Below the pieces are notes generated by a model, which had not been told where the DNA came from, made no database searches, and was given only the letters and a program-made list of their open reading frames with translations. A stretch of 19,652 bases of DNA from Spirochaetaceae bacterium (GTDB lineage Bacteria; Spirochaetota; Spirochaetia; Treponematales; Breznakiellaceae): contig JAITXS010000082.1 in the NCBI GenBank assembly GCA_031284645.1, positions 1-19,652 on the forward strand. The letters are read 5' to 3'. A program made the position numbers and the translations under genes. Below are positions 1 to 7,728 of the stretch, one piece after another (the stretch's first letter is position 1; each line of letters opens with the position of its first letter).

Positions 1-11
1 AAGGGGATTCC

Positions 12-617
12 ATGCAAAAAGATTTTGTGCAATATGATGTAGTTCGAAATAACGCAATAAAATTAGCGTACAGAATCTACAAAGACGGCTTTATTCCCGA
101 TGTAATTTATGTGTCTTTACGGGGAGGCGCGTATTTAGGCAATACAATCAGCGAGTATTTTAAGATTATACGGGGTAAAGAGCGGCCCGTGTATTATGCT
201 GCGGTTGTTGCGCGTTCTTATGTTGATATAGGGCGCGTGGAAAAAGTCCGCGTGGACGGCTGGACTTATTCCCCCGAACATCTCCGTACCGGAGATAAAA
301 TCCTCCTTCTTGACGATATTTTTGATACCGGCAGAACTGTTAATTATCTGGCGAATGTCATTTTGGACAAAGGCATCCCCCGGAACGATCTAAAGGTTGG
401 CGTCCATGATTATAAATATTTTTACGATAAACAGGAACAGCTTCCCGTTCAACCGGACTACTGGTGTCGGAAATTTGACCTTTCAGTTAAGGGCGAAGCA
501 CCTTGGGTTCATTATCTAAGCCATGAACTGCTTGGTTTAAGCGAGGAAGAGCTTGAGGAGCAATTTTTCAAGGAAGATGAAAGTCTGCGTGAAGCCCTGA
601 GCATTTTAAAAAAATAA
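12..617 (+). CDS. Purine-type phosphoribosyltransferase (hypoxanthine/xanthine-like)
   Basis: This 201-residue protein probably transfers ribose-5-phosphate from PRPP to a purine base in cytoplasmic nucleotide salvage. The diagnostic element is the PRPP loop at about residues 97-109, ILLLDDIFDTGRT, with the paired acidic residues Asp101-Asp102. A second match is VSLRGGAYLG (residues 34-43), which resembles the pyrophosphate-binding loop region of this superfamily. The length is usual for the family. AAGGGG lies six bases before the ATG and supports the start. It stands alone on the plus strand in this window and converges on the V-ATPase block. The acidic C-terminal tail (about residues 175-201) is probably a helical extension. 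Base specificity cannot be read from the sequence; hypoxanthine, xanthine or guanine are all possible. Confidence 0.85.
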   Translation: MQKDFVQYDVVRNNAIKLAYRIYKDGFIPDVIYVSLRGGAYLGNTISEYFKIIRGKERPVYYAAVVARSYVDIGRVEKVRVDGWTYSPEHLRTGDKILLLDDIFDTGRTVNYLANVILDKGIPRNDLKVGVHDYKYFYDKQEQLPVQPDYWCRKFDLSVKGEAPWVHYLSHELLGLSEEELEEQFFKEDESLREALSILKK

Positions 618-623
618 CCAGGC

Positions 624-670
624 GGCTCTCTTGTTATATCGGGGAATATCCCGCATATAACAGGAGAGCC
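624..670. terminator. Long hairpin, probable bidirectional terminator
   Basis: Bases 624-639 pair with 655-670 in a 16-bp stem with one G-T wobble. A further short GGG/CCC stem lies inside the loop. The hairpin sits in the 86-bp gap between two convergent genes. Read on the minus strand it is followed within about eight bases by a T-rich run (the complement of 606-616), so it best fits termination of the V-ATPase transcript. On the plus strand no T-run follows, so termination of the phosphoribosyltransferase gene there is less certain. Confidence 0.7.
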
Positions 671-703
671 CAATCACAAAATCTAAAGAGTGTGTGAGTT
701 GAG

Positions 704-2791
704 TTAGACCCTTTTTCGGAAGCTAAAGGGTTTGAATTTTGCCCCCGTTTCCGTAAAAAACTTGCTGAAGAATTCATAATATTCGAGACGAACAACCTGA
801 ATTGCTACGATCATGCCTTCAAGAACAATAATGATACAATTCCCAAAGATAATAATAATAGCGCTCCACAGGGAACCCAAAACAACGCCGCCCACCTTGT
901 CCGCCATTTCAAAAATAATAAATGAAAGTATGGTATGCGAAAGCGCAAAGGCTCCGACACGAAGGAAGCTTACGCTATTTGAAAAATAACCGGAAGCTGT
1001 TTCAATTATTTGAACTACCCCTTCCATGAAACAGTTGAAAATTCCATCCTCAAATATTTTTTTATCTTTTTTACAAAGTGCCCATATAAAAGGGCTGCCC
1101 GCGATAATAAGGATTGTTCCTATGAGTATAACAAAATCATAGGGCCTAACATGAAAATCCCCGCCCTGGATTACCGCACGTATAGCGATAGAAACCGCAT
1201 ACCAGAAAAAGATTACTCCCGTGATCCCATTTTTCGAGAAAATAGCTCTTTGATAGCGGCGCATTGAAAAATTGTCAATGATGTTACAGATTAAGCCAAT
1301 TGAGTTTAAAATAAAACCAACGGCAAGGGTAAAACCGAAAAAATAAAATAACTTTGTCAGGCTTCCTTTTTCGGGCATCAAGTTCAGGATTTTATCACTT
1401 TTTTGTATATGAAAAAAATGTCCGAAATCAGTCTGCGAAAGCCAAAGAGTTAACGCTTCTGTGGGTTTGCCGAGTAGTTCTTCGTTGGAAAAGACACTGC
1501 CGTAAAGAAGGCCGCTTACCATAGCCGCAATACCGATTATTTTCATCGGACCGGCAAAATTTTTGTAAGTGTTAAAAAATTTGATTTTTTTATTGCCGAT
1601 AAGAAGGCCGATTAAGAAAAGTGAGAAGCCCTGTCCCAGATCTCCGAACATAATCGCAAAGAGGAGGGTAAAGAAAAGTGCGGTAATAGCTGTCGGGTCT
1701 ATGGAACCGTAAAGCGGCGCTCCATAAGAAAAGACAAGCGGTTCAAAAGCCCGGGCAAAAGCCCCATGTTTTAAACGGACGGGGATTTTTTCTTTTCCTG
1801 AACGTACCGATTCAAGCTCCCAGGGGTCAAAAGAAGTGCAGCCAATACGCCCACCGCTTATCCTGTCGATATCTGAAACAAAAGCTTTAAGCTGCCGCGC
1901 GGGAATCCAGCCGCTGAGAACAAAGGCGCTTTCTGTGGAAACAAGACGGCTTTTTATATCATCAATAATCCGTGCCATCAAATATGATTTATAAAGATTT
2001 TGAAGCAAAGTGCCGTAGTTTTTGGCGTAGTGTATTTTCTTTTCCGCAAAAAAGACAAGCTCTTTTTCAAGCTCTCTGCTACGCCCGTACAATTCATTTA
2101 AGTTTTCCGCAGGGGTCGTGCTTTGGCTTTCAGAGTTCCCTCTTGTCCCGTCATTATTGATTAAAGAAGCATTCTTATCATCAGGAATTTCCAGCGGGCT
2201 CCAATTTTCTTTTCGCAGTTCCGCCTCAAGGGCAAAGCGGTCTTTTCGGGCCGATGCGACGAGAACTCCGTTATCTTCTAAAGAATACACAAAAGCGCGA
2301 TCACCCATTGTCTGCCGCAGCTCTTCCTGTTTCGCATTTTCAAGACGTCCGATTTTCAGGTTGAGGAATGCTAACTTGTCTATATCTCCAAGCGGTATAT
2401 TGAGTTTTTCAAAGCCGGATAAGGCTTTGAGTCTGTCTGAAATCCGGTCTTTTTCAAGATTTGCTGTGTATTCTTCGTTTTGCAGGGCAGAGACAGTCTT
2501 GTATACAATATCAAGAGAGCCATCCTCCTCATCTCCGACTTTTTCTGTTGTTTCAGAGGGTTCATCGGGAAGTTCAATCCCAAGATAAATTGCCGTATTT
2601 TTAATTTTTTCCAGAGCATCTGCATATTTTTTTGACTCGGCAATTTCAGTATCGCTTTTCTTACGGGCGGAAACTTTATCATGATAAGAAAATTGCAGAC
2701 TGCCTGAGCTTCCTAAAAATTTAAGAATATCATCGACATCACGTTGCAGAACTGTAATTTCAAGCTGTTTCATCCTTTCGGGACGCATCAT
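704..2791 (-). CDS. atpI: V-type ATP synthase/ATPase subunit I (a-subunit homologue)
   Basis: This is the large membrane subunit of the V-type ATPase. It carries the ion half-channels beside the rotating ring and anchors the peripheral stalks. At 695 residues it has the family's usual size. The N-terminal ~345 residues are soluble and partly coiled coil. From about residue 365 there are roughly seven or eight hydrophobic segments. Typical motifs are FGDLGQG (382-388) and SFLRVGAFALSH (608-619); Arg611 in the latter matches the essential channel arginine. The ATG overlaps the stop of the preceding subunit C gene by four bases (ATGA), suggesting coupled translation. A second in-frame ATG lies six codons later. 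No ring (K) subunit gene follows: the next element is the terminator hairpin. Ion specificity (H+ or Na+) cannot be judged. Confidence 0.93.
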   Translation of the reverse strand: MMRPERMKQLEITVLQRDVDDILKFLGSSGSLQFSYHDKVSARKKSDTEIAESKKYADALEKIKNTAIYLGIELPDEPSETTEKVGDEEDGSLDIVYKTVSALQNEEYTANLEKDRISDRLKALSGFEKLNIPLGDIDKLAFLNLKIGRLENAKQEELRQTMGDRAFVYSLEDNGVLVASARKDRFALEAELRKENWSPLEIPDDKNASLINNDGTRGNSESQSTTPAENLNELYGRSRELEKELVFFAEKKIHYAKNYGTLLQNLYKSYLMARIIDDIKSRLVSTESAFVLSGWIPARQLKAFVSDIDRISGGRIGCTSFDPWELESVRSGKEKIPVRLKHGAFARAFEPLVFSYGAPLYGSIDPTAITALFFTLLFAIMFGDLGQGFSLFLIGLLIGNKKIKFFNTYKNFAGPMKIIGIAAMVSGLLYGSVFSNEELLGKPTEALTLWLSQTDFGHFFHIQKSDKILNLMPEKGSLTKLFYFFGFTLAVGFILNSIGLICNIIDNFSMRRYQRAIFSKNGITGVIFFWYAVSIAIRAVIQGGDFHVRPYDFVILIGTILIIAGSPFIWALCKKDKKIFEDGIFNCFMEGVVQIIETASGYFSNSVSFLRVGAFALSHTILSFIIFEMADKVGGVVLGSLWSAIIIIFGNCIIIVLEGMIVAIQVVRLEYYEFFSKFFTETGAKFKPFSFRKRV

Positions 2792-3798
2792 AAGCGGACC
2801 CCCATGATTTTAAGCACATCAAGTGCACTGAGCTTGAGCTTTATGCCTTCGGCAAGTCCGGTTAAGACTTGTTCCTCGAATTGTTTTAATCTGATAAAAC
2901 AGCATGCGGTATCCAGCGTAAAGGGGCGGTTTTTAAAATTGCGGCGGGCAAGATCGTAAAGATAGACTAGGGAGGCATTTTGAACATAACGCGGATCACA
3001 TTTCCAGAATCTCCCGCTGCTTTCCGTGTTTAAGAGGGATTTCCTGGACCAATTCTGCCAGTCCGCAAAATGGTCTAAAGACATAACAAGACTTGCTTTT
3101 GCGTCCGAGCTAAGAGATTTTCCCTGTTTATCCAACTTACCGTTAATAAGATGTGAGTCTATCTCTGATTCATTCATTCCGTAATACGAGCGCAGGCGTA
3201 AAGAGAGCCAGCAGTTCATTAAAGCAATTTCTTCTCCGAACAATTGCCGCGAGCCAATACAGTCGTTTTTAGGTATAACGGATAAGATTTTAAGGAGTTT
3301 TATATAGTACTGTTTATCCAATGAAACATTAAAAGCATCCATGTTTGCTATTTTTCCGAATTCAATATTCTTTTTAAGAAGAAATTCGAATTCAGTTCTT
3401 TTAAGCATTATCTTTAAATCAGGATAGGCCGCAAAATTAACCGTAGAAAAGCGCCCCAAATCAGTATGAGAGGGCGCTTTTTGTTCGCCGGCGCAGAACG
3501 CCGCAAGTACCCGTTTTAAGTCTGCGTATTCATATGATCGGATGAGCAGCACAAGGATTTCAGGTGTTCTTCTAAAGGAAGCGGCTATAGCAAGGATAGC
3601 TTTGATTGAACGGGCCGTAATCTTTTTTTCCAGAAGACCGGGATCGTCATCGCTGTTTTTCTCTCCGGGGAAAATGAGGTCGTTGAGTTCTTTCAAGCTT
3701 GAAACTTGGGAGAGGGCATTTAATCTTTTTGAGACAAAGGATTTTCCAATGATGCCGCAAGATTTTGCATAGAGGTAAGCACGCTCTCCTGAGATCAT
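2788..3798 (-). CDS. atpC: V-type ATP synthase/ATPase subunit C (AC39/d-like)
   Basis: This 336-residue, largely helical soluble protein fits the AC39/subunit C family, which links the central rotor shaft of V1 to the membrane ring. The assignment rests on length, the all-helical pattern with scattered Arg/Lys and aromatic positions (for example a RSYEYADLKRVL stretch near residue 110, like the family's ENxDLKNLLR region), and position directly before subunit I. No catalytic motif is expected. The ATG lies one base after the stop of the coiled-coil gene, and GGAG within that gene's last codons serves as its ribosome-binding site. Its stop overlaps the next start. The family diverges strongly in spirochaetes, so the call depends partly on context. 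Confidence 0.72.
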   Translation of the reverse strand: MISGERAYLYAKSCGIIGKSFVSKRLNALSQVSSLKELNDLIFPGEKNSDDDPGLLEKKITARSIKAILAIAASFRRTPEILVLLIRSYEYADLKRVLAAFCAGEQKAPSHTDLGRFSTVNFAAYPDLKIMLKRTEFEFLLKKNIEFGKIANMDAFNVSLDKQYYIKLLKILSVIPKNDCIGSRQLFGEEIALMNCWLSLRLRSYYGMNESEIDSHLINGKLDKQGKSLSSDAKASLVMSLDHFADWQNWSRKSLLNTESSGRFWKCDPRYVQNASLVYLYDLARRNFKNRPFTLDTACCFIRLKQFEEQVLTGLAEGIKLKLSALDVLKIMGVRL

Positions 3799-3799
3799 C

Positions 3800-4117
3800 T
3801 TAATCTCCCGCAGATTCTTGAAATAAAAACTGTTCCGCGCAAAGCACGAAAGCCTGCTGATTTATGGGGATACTCTCTATATGGTTTGTATAATCTTCAA
3901 TTTTCTTTTCATACTCGCGGTTCAGTTCCGCGATTTGTGTATTATAGTCATCTTCAAGGGCATTATATTCTTTTTTGTACGCTGCTTCGTATTCACTGCG
4001 GCATCTTCTTTCAATCTCATTTATACGATCTAGCGCCTGGTTTTTTGCTTCGTCAACAATTTTAGCGGCGTTTTTTTCGATATCTAAAAGATGATTAAGC
4101 GTCTGCTGTTCATCCAT
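3800..4117 (-). CDS. Short coiled-coil protein, probable V-ATPase peripheral-stalk subunit (G/H-like)
   Basis: This 105-residue, highly charged protein has almost continuous helical, coiled-coil composition over residues 1-85 (runs of E, K, R, A and Q; few Gly or Pro). The EKNAAKIVDEAKNQA stretch near the N-terminus resembles the Ala/Glu-rich beginnings of peripheral-stalk subunits G/H and of F-type b subunits. Its place just before subunits C and I supports a stator-stalk role. I prefer the ATG at 4117, which overlaps the stop of the PTS gene by eight bases. An in-frame ATG at 4135 would add six residues and lengthen the overlap. Neither start has a strong Shine-Dalgarno sequence, as expected for coupled translation. 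The family is assigned by pattern and context only. Confidence 0.6.
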   Translation of the reverse strand: MDEQQTLNHLLDIEKNAAKIVDEAKNQALDRINEIERRCRSEYEAAYKKEYNALEDDYNTQIAELNREYEKKIEDYTNHIESIPINQQAFVLCAEQFLFQESAGD

Positions 4118-4586
4118 CGGAAAGCGCCCCGGCATCTTCGTATTTCTTTAAAATTTCGAAAATTTCCCCCGCATTTCCCGCCTCAACAATATCTTTATAA
4201 AAATCAGGGTTTCTCAGCAGGCTTGCCATTCTCTGTAAAAGATGAAGATGGCGCTCTGCCTCGACCGGAGGAGCAAGAAGCATCAATACCAGATAAACAG
4301 GTTTCCCGTCAAGGGAATCATAGGCGACTCCTGTTTTTGATACGCCGAGAACGCCGAAAACCTTTTCGACAACCGTGGTTTTTCCATGCGGAATCGCGAT
4401 ACCATTTTGAATTCCCGTGGACATTTTAGCTTCTCGTTCATGGAGGGCACTTAGAACTTCTTCTCTGACATTAAGTTTTGTGACCCTGCAAAAACGATCG
4501 ACCATTTCTTCGAAAACTTCGTCTTTATCTTCTGCCTGTAGATCGTCAATAATGAATTCAGGTAAAAAAACCTCGCTTAAAAGCAT
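4110..4586 (-). CDS. PTS EIIA domain protein, fructose/nitrogen (PtsN-like) type
   Basis: This 158-residue single-domain EIIA protein of the fructose-mannitol/Ntr class accepts a phosphoryl group from HPr or NPr. The phosphorylated histidine is His67 in TGIQNGIAIPHGKT (57-70), the signature context of this class. A strongly hydrophobic strand (VYLVLMLLAPP) follows at about residues 96-106. No EIIB or EIIC domain is attached or adjacent, so a regulatory role like PtsN is more likely than sugar transport. GGGGA lies eight bases upstream of the ATG. It is 43 bp downstream of secG and overlaps the next gene, so it appears to be co-transcribed with V-ATPase subunits. A functional link is inferred from gene order only. 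Confidence 0.85.
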   Translation of the reverse strand: MLLSEVFLPEFIIDDLQAEDKDEVFEEMVDRFCRVTKLNVREEVLSALHEREAKMSTGIQNGIAIPHGKTTVVEKVFGVLGVSKTGVAYDSLDGKPVYLVLMLLAPPVEAERHLHLLQRMASLLRNPDFYKDIVEAGNAGEIFEILKKYEDAGALSDG

Positions 4587-4629
4587 ATAAAAATCCCCAC
4601 ACTAAAAACTTAATCCTCGGTCAAGCGTT

Positions 4630-5046
4630 TTATTCTGCTTGAACCGGCGCTAAAGGCGCGGTTTCGCCCACTTCTTTATCCGATATATCTTCCGTGCGTT
4701 CAGGCGGCTGATATTGCAGAGGTATGGTCGAGCCATCGTCAAGCTGCTCTGTTTGCGAAGAAGCAGCCTGTCTTCCCGCTTCTTCTATGCCTTTATCGCT
4801 GTTCGGAGTACGGTTTAGCAGCGCAAGGCTGATGCTTAAAACAAAAAACAATGCACCCAAAATGGAAGAAGTTTTTGTTAAAACATTCCCCGCACGGGAA
4901 CCGAATGCCGAGGAACTGCCGCCGGCAAAAATACCGCCGACACTATCCCCTTCCTCGTTTTGGATCAAAACTAATAATATAAGTAAAATCGCTACTATGA
5001 TAAAAATCACTAATAAAAAAACATTCAGAACACTCATTTTATACAT
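4630..5046 (-). CDS. secG: Preprotein translocase subunit SecG
   Basis: SecG is the small auxiliary subunit of the SecYEG export channel in the inner membrane. The 138-residue product has the family layout: a hydrophobic segment at about residues 5-27, a conserved cytosolic loop with LVLIQNEEGDSVGG (25-38) followed by a Gly/Ser-rich stretch ending in AFGSRAG, and a second membrane segment at about 60-79. A hydrophilic, acidic and Pro-rich C-terminal tail of about 58 residues follows, as in many SecG proteins outside the Proteobacteria. The ATG at 5037 (MSVLN) is an alternative start with a better-spaced GGA upstream. It is the first gene of the leftward block that continues into the PTS and V-ATPase genes. 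Confidence 0.9.
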   Translation of the reverse strand: MYKMSVLNVFLLVIFIIVAILLILLVLIQNEEGDSVGGIFAGGSSSAFGSRAGNVLTKTSSILGALFFVLSISLALLNRTPNSDKGIEEAGRQAASSQTEQLDDGSTIPLQYQPPERTEDISDKEVGETAPLAPVQAE

Positions 5047-5057
5047 CCATTTTAATA

Positions 5058-5086
5058 AAACTACTCTATTTTTAAGCCTCTGTCAA
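5058..5086 (-). promoter_or_regulatory. Predicted sigma-70-type promoter for secG
   Basis: On the minus strand a perfect TTGACA (5086-5081) is followed by a 17-base spacer and TAGTTT (5063-5058). Transcription would start about 10 bases before the upstream secG ATG. The -10 match is weak and is only a visual call. Confidence 0.45.
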
Positions 5087-5143
5087 GGGGCCGCATTGCG
5101 CCTCATCGAAAAAGACACCGAAACGGGACTGTGCCTCATTTAT

Positions 5144-5833
5144 CTATGTGTCCCTTTTTTCTGCATGGTGCAGCAAATTCAAAAATTCTAAACGGGAAAT
5201 CTCTTGTCCTCCAAGGCTTAAAAGATGGTCTGTTCTAACTTGGCAGTCGATAAACAAGATGCCCTCTGCAAATAGTTTTTGTGCATACGATAAAAAGGCG
5301 GCTTTTGACGCATTACTCTTTTTTGAAAACATTGATTCTCCGAAAAAAATCCGATCTAAGAGAATACCATAACAGCCGCCGACAAGCTGCCCTTCCGCGT
5401 AACTTGCCGCACAGTGGGCGTATCCTAAACGATGCAGCTCCGTGTATGCGGCGATCATGTCTCCGGTAATCCACGTGCCGTCCTGCCCCGGGCGCTCAAT
5501 TTCCGCACAGGCCCGTATCACGGCAGAAAAATCATAATCAAAACGGATTTCAAAATCTCTCCGTTTTAAAATCTTTTTCATTGATGATGAAACACGCAAA
5601 CTTTCGGGAGTAATGATAAAACGCGGGTCAGGAGACTGCCAAATAACCGGATCATCGGGATTAAACCAGGGGAATATCCCCTGCTCGTATGCGGAAAGCA
5701 GCATACCCGGCGATAAATTACCCCCAAGCGCAACAATGTTATCAGCAGAGTCCAGAGGATTCGGAAAAGTAAACCGTTGATTTTCCGAAAGATAGGGAAA
5801 ATCAGGATCAGGGCCTGCGTTCGGATATTTCAT
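5144..5833 (-). CDS. aat: Leucyl/phenylalanyl-tRNA--protein transferase
   Basis: Aat transfers Leu or Phe from aminoacyl-tRNA to N-terminal Arg or Lys residues, marking proteins for ClpAP/ClpS degradation in the cytoplasm. The product (229 residues from this ATG) shows the family blocks in order: ALGGNLSPGMLLSAYEQGIF with PWF just after it, WQSPDPRFII, GTWITGDMIAAY, LVGGCYG, FGESMFSKKSNASK and IDCQV. The length is normal. An in-frame TTG at 5854 would add seven residues, but it lies inside a small hairpin (5843-5864) and has no better ribosome-binding site, so I prefer the ATG. It follows leuD by about 48 bp in the same direction. The neighbours do not hint at regulation of the N-degron pathway; co-transcription with leuCD may be incidental. 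Confidence 0.93.
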   Translation of the reverse strand: MKYPNAGPDPDFPYLSENQRFTFPNPLDSADNIVALGGNLSPGMLLSAYEQGIFPWFNPDDPVIWQSPDPRFIITPESLRVSSSMKKILKRRDFEIRFDYDFSAVIRACAEIERPGQDGTWITGDMIAAYTELHRLGYAHCAASYAEGQLVGGCYGILLDRIFFGESMFSKKSNASKAAFLSYAQKLFAEGILFIDCQVRTDHLLSLGGQEISRLEFLNLLHHAEKRDT

Positions 5834-5881
5834 GTTTGTAACCCGGACGCTCAAACCCGTCCGGAGTTTTAAGTACCCTAA

Positions 5882-6403
5882 CTAATACCGTGATTCCGCA
5901 TAATTTACCCAGCCGCCTGCCTCAATGAGCTTACTCTCAAAATCTGATAACAGAAACGGAGCTTTTTTTTCTTTGCCATTAGCGGAAAAAACCAGCAGCA
6001 ATTTTTTAAAATCAACATACAGATCCGTATTGAGTTGTGCAAAATCCCGAAAAAGCTCGTTAATACGAGGAGCGGGAAGCTCAATCGCCAACATTCCGCA
6101 ATTATACATATTCTGCCGGAATATTCGCGCAAAACTTTCTGCGACAACAATATTAAGGCCATTCATCTCAAGGGCCCAAGGCGCGTGTTCCCTTGATGAT
6201 CCACAGCCAAAATTAGCTCGGGTAAGCAGCGCTGATTTTCCCGTTATATCTTTCGGGTCAAAACCCGGAAGTTTTAAATCTTCCAGTAAAAAAGGGCCCA
6301 GCGCTTCCCGTGAATTTTCGTTTAAATATTTTGCCGGAATAATCTCATCAGTATTGATATCACTTCTATCTAAAAATAGCACTTTACCGCCGAATTCTTT
6401 CAT
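5882..6403 (-). CDS. leuD: 3-isopropylmalate dehydratase small subunit
   Basis: LeuD is the small (swivel-domain) subunit that pairs with LeuC to isomerise 2-isopropylmalate to 3-isopropylmalate in leucine synthesis. The 173-residue product has INTDEIIPAKYL (16-27) and the substrate-specificity loop and active-site motif FGCGSSREHAPWAL (65-78), both typical of the compact LeuD/HacB type. The ATG lies one base after the leuC stop, with GGAGAA about six bases upstream inside the leuC end, so the two are coupled. No leuA or leuB is present in the window. The related activities citraconate/2-methylmalate or homoaconitate isomerisation cannot be excluded from sequence alone. Confidence 0.92.
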   Translation of the reverse strand: MKEFGGKVLFLDRSDINTDEIIPAKYLNENSREALGPFLLEDLKLPGFDPKDITGKSALLTRANFGCGSSREHAPWALEMNGLNIVVAESFARIFRQNMYNCGMLAIELPAPRINELFRDFAQLNTDLYVDFKKLLLVFSANGKEKKAPFLLSDFESKLIEAGGWVNYAESRY

Positions 6404-6404
6404 C

Positions 6405-7682
6405 TTATAGTTCTCCCTTTAACGCGGCGCACGCAGCCGAGGCGGGGCTCATTAAATGCACCATGCCGCCTTTGCCCATGCGTCCGTAAAAATTACGATT
6501 TGTCGTTGACGCGCACACTTCCCCTTCGGCAAGAACACCGTTTGACATTCCCAAACAGGCGCCGCAGGTAGGATTGGTAACACAGAAACCGGCGTCCATA
6601 AAATCGGCAATCAAGCCTTCTTCAAGTGCCTGACTATAAACATCCGGTGTCGCCGGAGAAACAATAGCGCGCACCGTATCTGCAATGTGTTTGCCTTTAA
6701 TAATTTTTGCCGCCACCCGCAGATCTTCAATACGTCCGTTTGTACACGAGCCAATATACACCTGATCAATCTTTGTGCCGCGCAGTTCGCGGACACTCTT
6801 AACCTGATCCGGTTTATACCCTACCGTAGCAAGCGGCTCAAAAATAGAACAGTCAATCTCAATGGTTTTTTTGTATTCGGCATCGGTATCACTACTCCAT
6901 TTTGAAAAATCAGCAAGGGCAGATTCCTTATCCTGATAGAGACCCTCTCCCTGTGGCCCGATAAACGGCCACAGATAATCAAGCGTGATCTCATCCGGTT
7001 GACATATACCACTGGTCGCACCCGCCTCAACAGCCATATTGCATAAAGTCATGCGGCCTTCCATACCCATCGTTTTAATAAGCGGACCGTGGAATTCGAT
7101 AATCATATCAGTTGCGCCATTTACACCAAGTTTTGCGATCACGGCAAGAATAAGATCCTTTGCATACACACCCTCTCTCAAACTACCGCTTATGTTTACC
7201 TTGATAGATTCCGGCTTTTTAAACGCGCAGACACCCTTTAAAATCCCGACTTCAAGATCCGTAGTACCAACACCGGCGGCAAACGCTCCGAACGCGCCGT
7301 GCGTACAGGTATGACTATCCCCCATGATAATCGTATACCCGGGCCGGACAAAACCCTTTTCAGGAAAAAGCGCATGACATACACCATTTCTCCCAATGTC
7401 AAAAAAATCCTTTATCCGGTGCCGCCGCGCCCAATCGCGGAGAATCTTCCCCTGTTCGGCGCTTTTACTATCCTTTGCCGGCGTTACATGATCAATAACC
7501 GCCTTGATCTTCGAGCGATCAAACACGCTATCCAGCCGGCGTGCAACAAGATCGTTCACCGCAAGCGGCGTGGTAATCTCATGGCAAAATACCGCATCAA
7601 GCCGTAGTATCCATGTATCCTCCGCCGGTTTGTCAACAACATGCGCCTCAAATATTTTTTCCGAAATAGTTTTTCCTGGCAT
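6405..7682 (-). CDS. leuC: 3-isopropylmalate dehydratase large subunit
   Basis: LeuC carries the [4Fe-4S] cluster of isopropylmalate isomerase, a cytoplasmic aconitase-family enzyme. The 425-residue product is the shorter LeuC form (about 420 residues) common outside the Proteobacteria. The three cluster ligands are visible as Cys313 in GSCTNGR and Cys373 and Cys376 in NPTCGACLG. Other family motifs are GDSHTCTHGAFGAFA (121-135) and GVGTTDLE. GGAGG stands five bases before the ATG. It is the first gene of a leuC-leuD-aat unit and starts 46 bp after the OmpA-type gene. The short leader contains a GGGG-CTT-CCCC mini-hairpin, but I see no leucine-codon leader peptide or T-box. Confidence 0.94.
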   Translation of the reverse strand: MPGKTISEKIFEAHVVDKPAEDTWILRLDAVFCHEITTPLAVNDLVARRLDSVFDRSKIKAVIDHVTPAKDSKSAEQGKILRDWARRHRIKDFFDIGRNGVCHALFPEKGFVRPGYTIIMGDSHTCTHGAFGAFAAGVGTTDLEVGILKGVCAFKKPESIKVNISGSLREGVYAKDLILAVIAKLGVNGATDMIIEFHGPLIKTMGMEGRMTLCNMAVEAGATSGICQPDEITLDYLWPFIGPQGEGLYQDKESALADFSKWSSDTDAEYKKTIEIDCSIFEPLATVGYKPDQVKSVRELRGTKIDQVYIGSCTNGRIEDLRVAAKIIKGKHIADTVRAIVSPATPDVYSQALEEGLIADFMDAGFCVTNPTCGACLGMSNGVLAEGEVCASTTNRNFYGRMGKGGMVHLMSPASAACAALKGEL

Positions 7683-7728
7683 ATATCCTCCGTAAATTCA
7701 GCATAATCAACACAAGGGGAAGCCCCGT

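Noticed and set aside
2118..2588. Plus-strand frame of 156 codons inside the subunit I gene
   Set aside because: It is Ser/Arg-rich shadow coding opposite a conserved membrane protein gene.
5114..5135. GGCAC/GTGTC stem followed by five T's on the minus strand after aat
   Set aside because: A 5-bp stem with a wobble and a 12-base loop is too weak to call a terminator, though it is in the right place.
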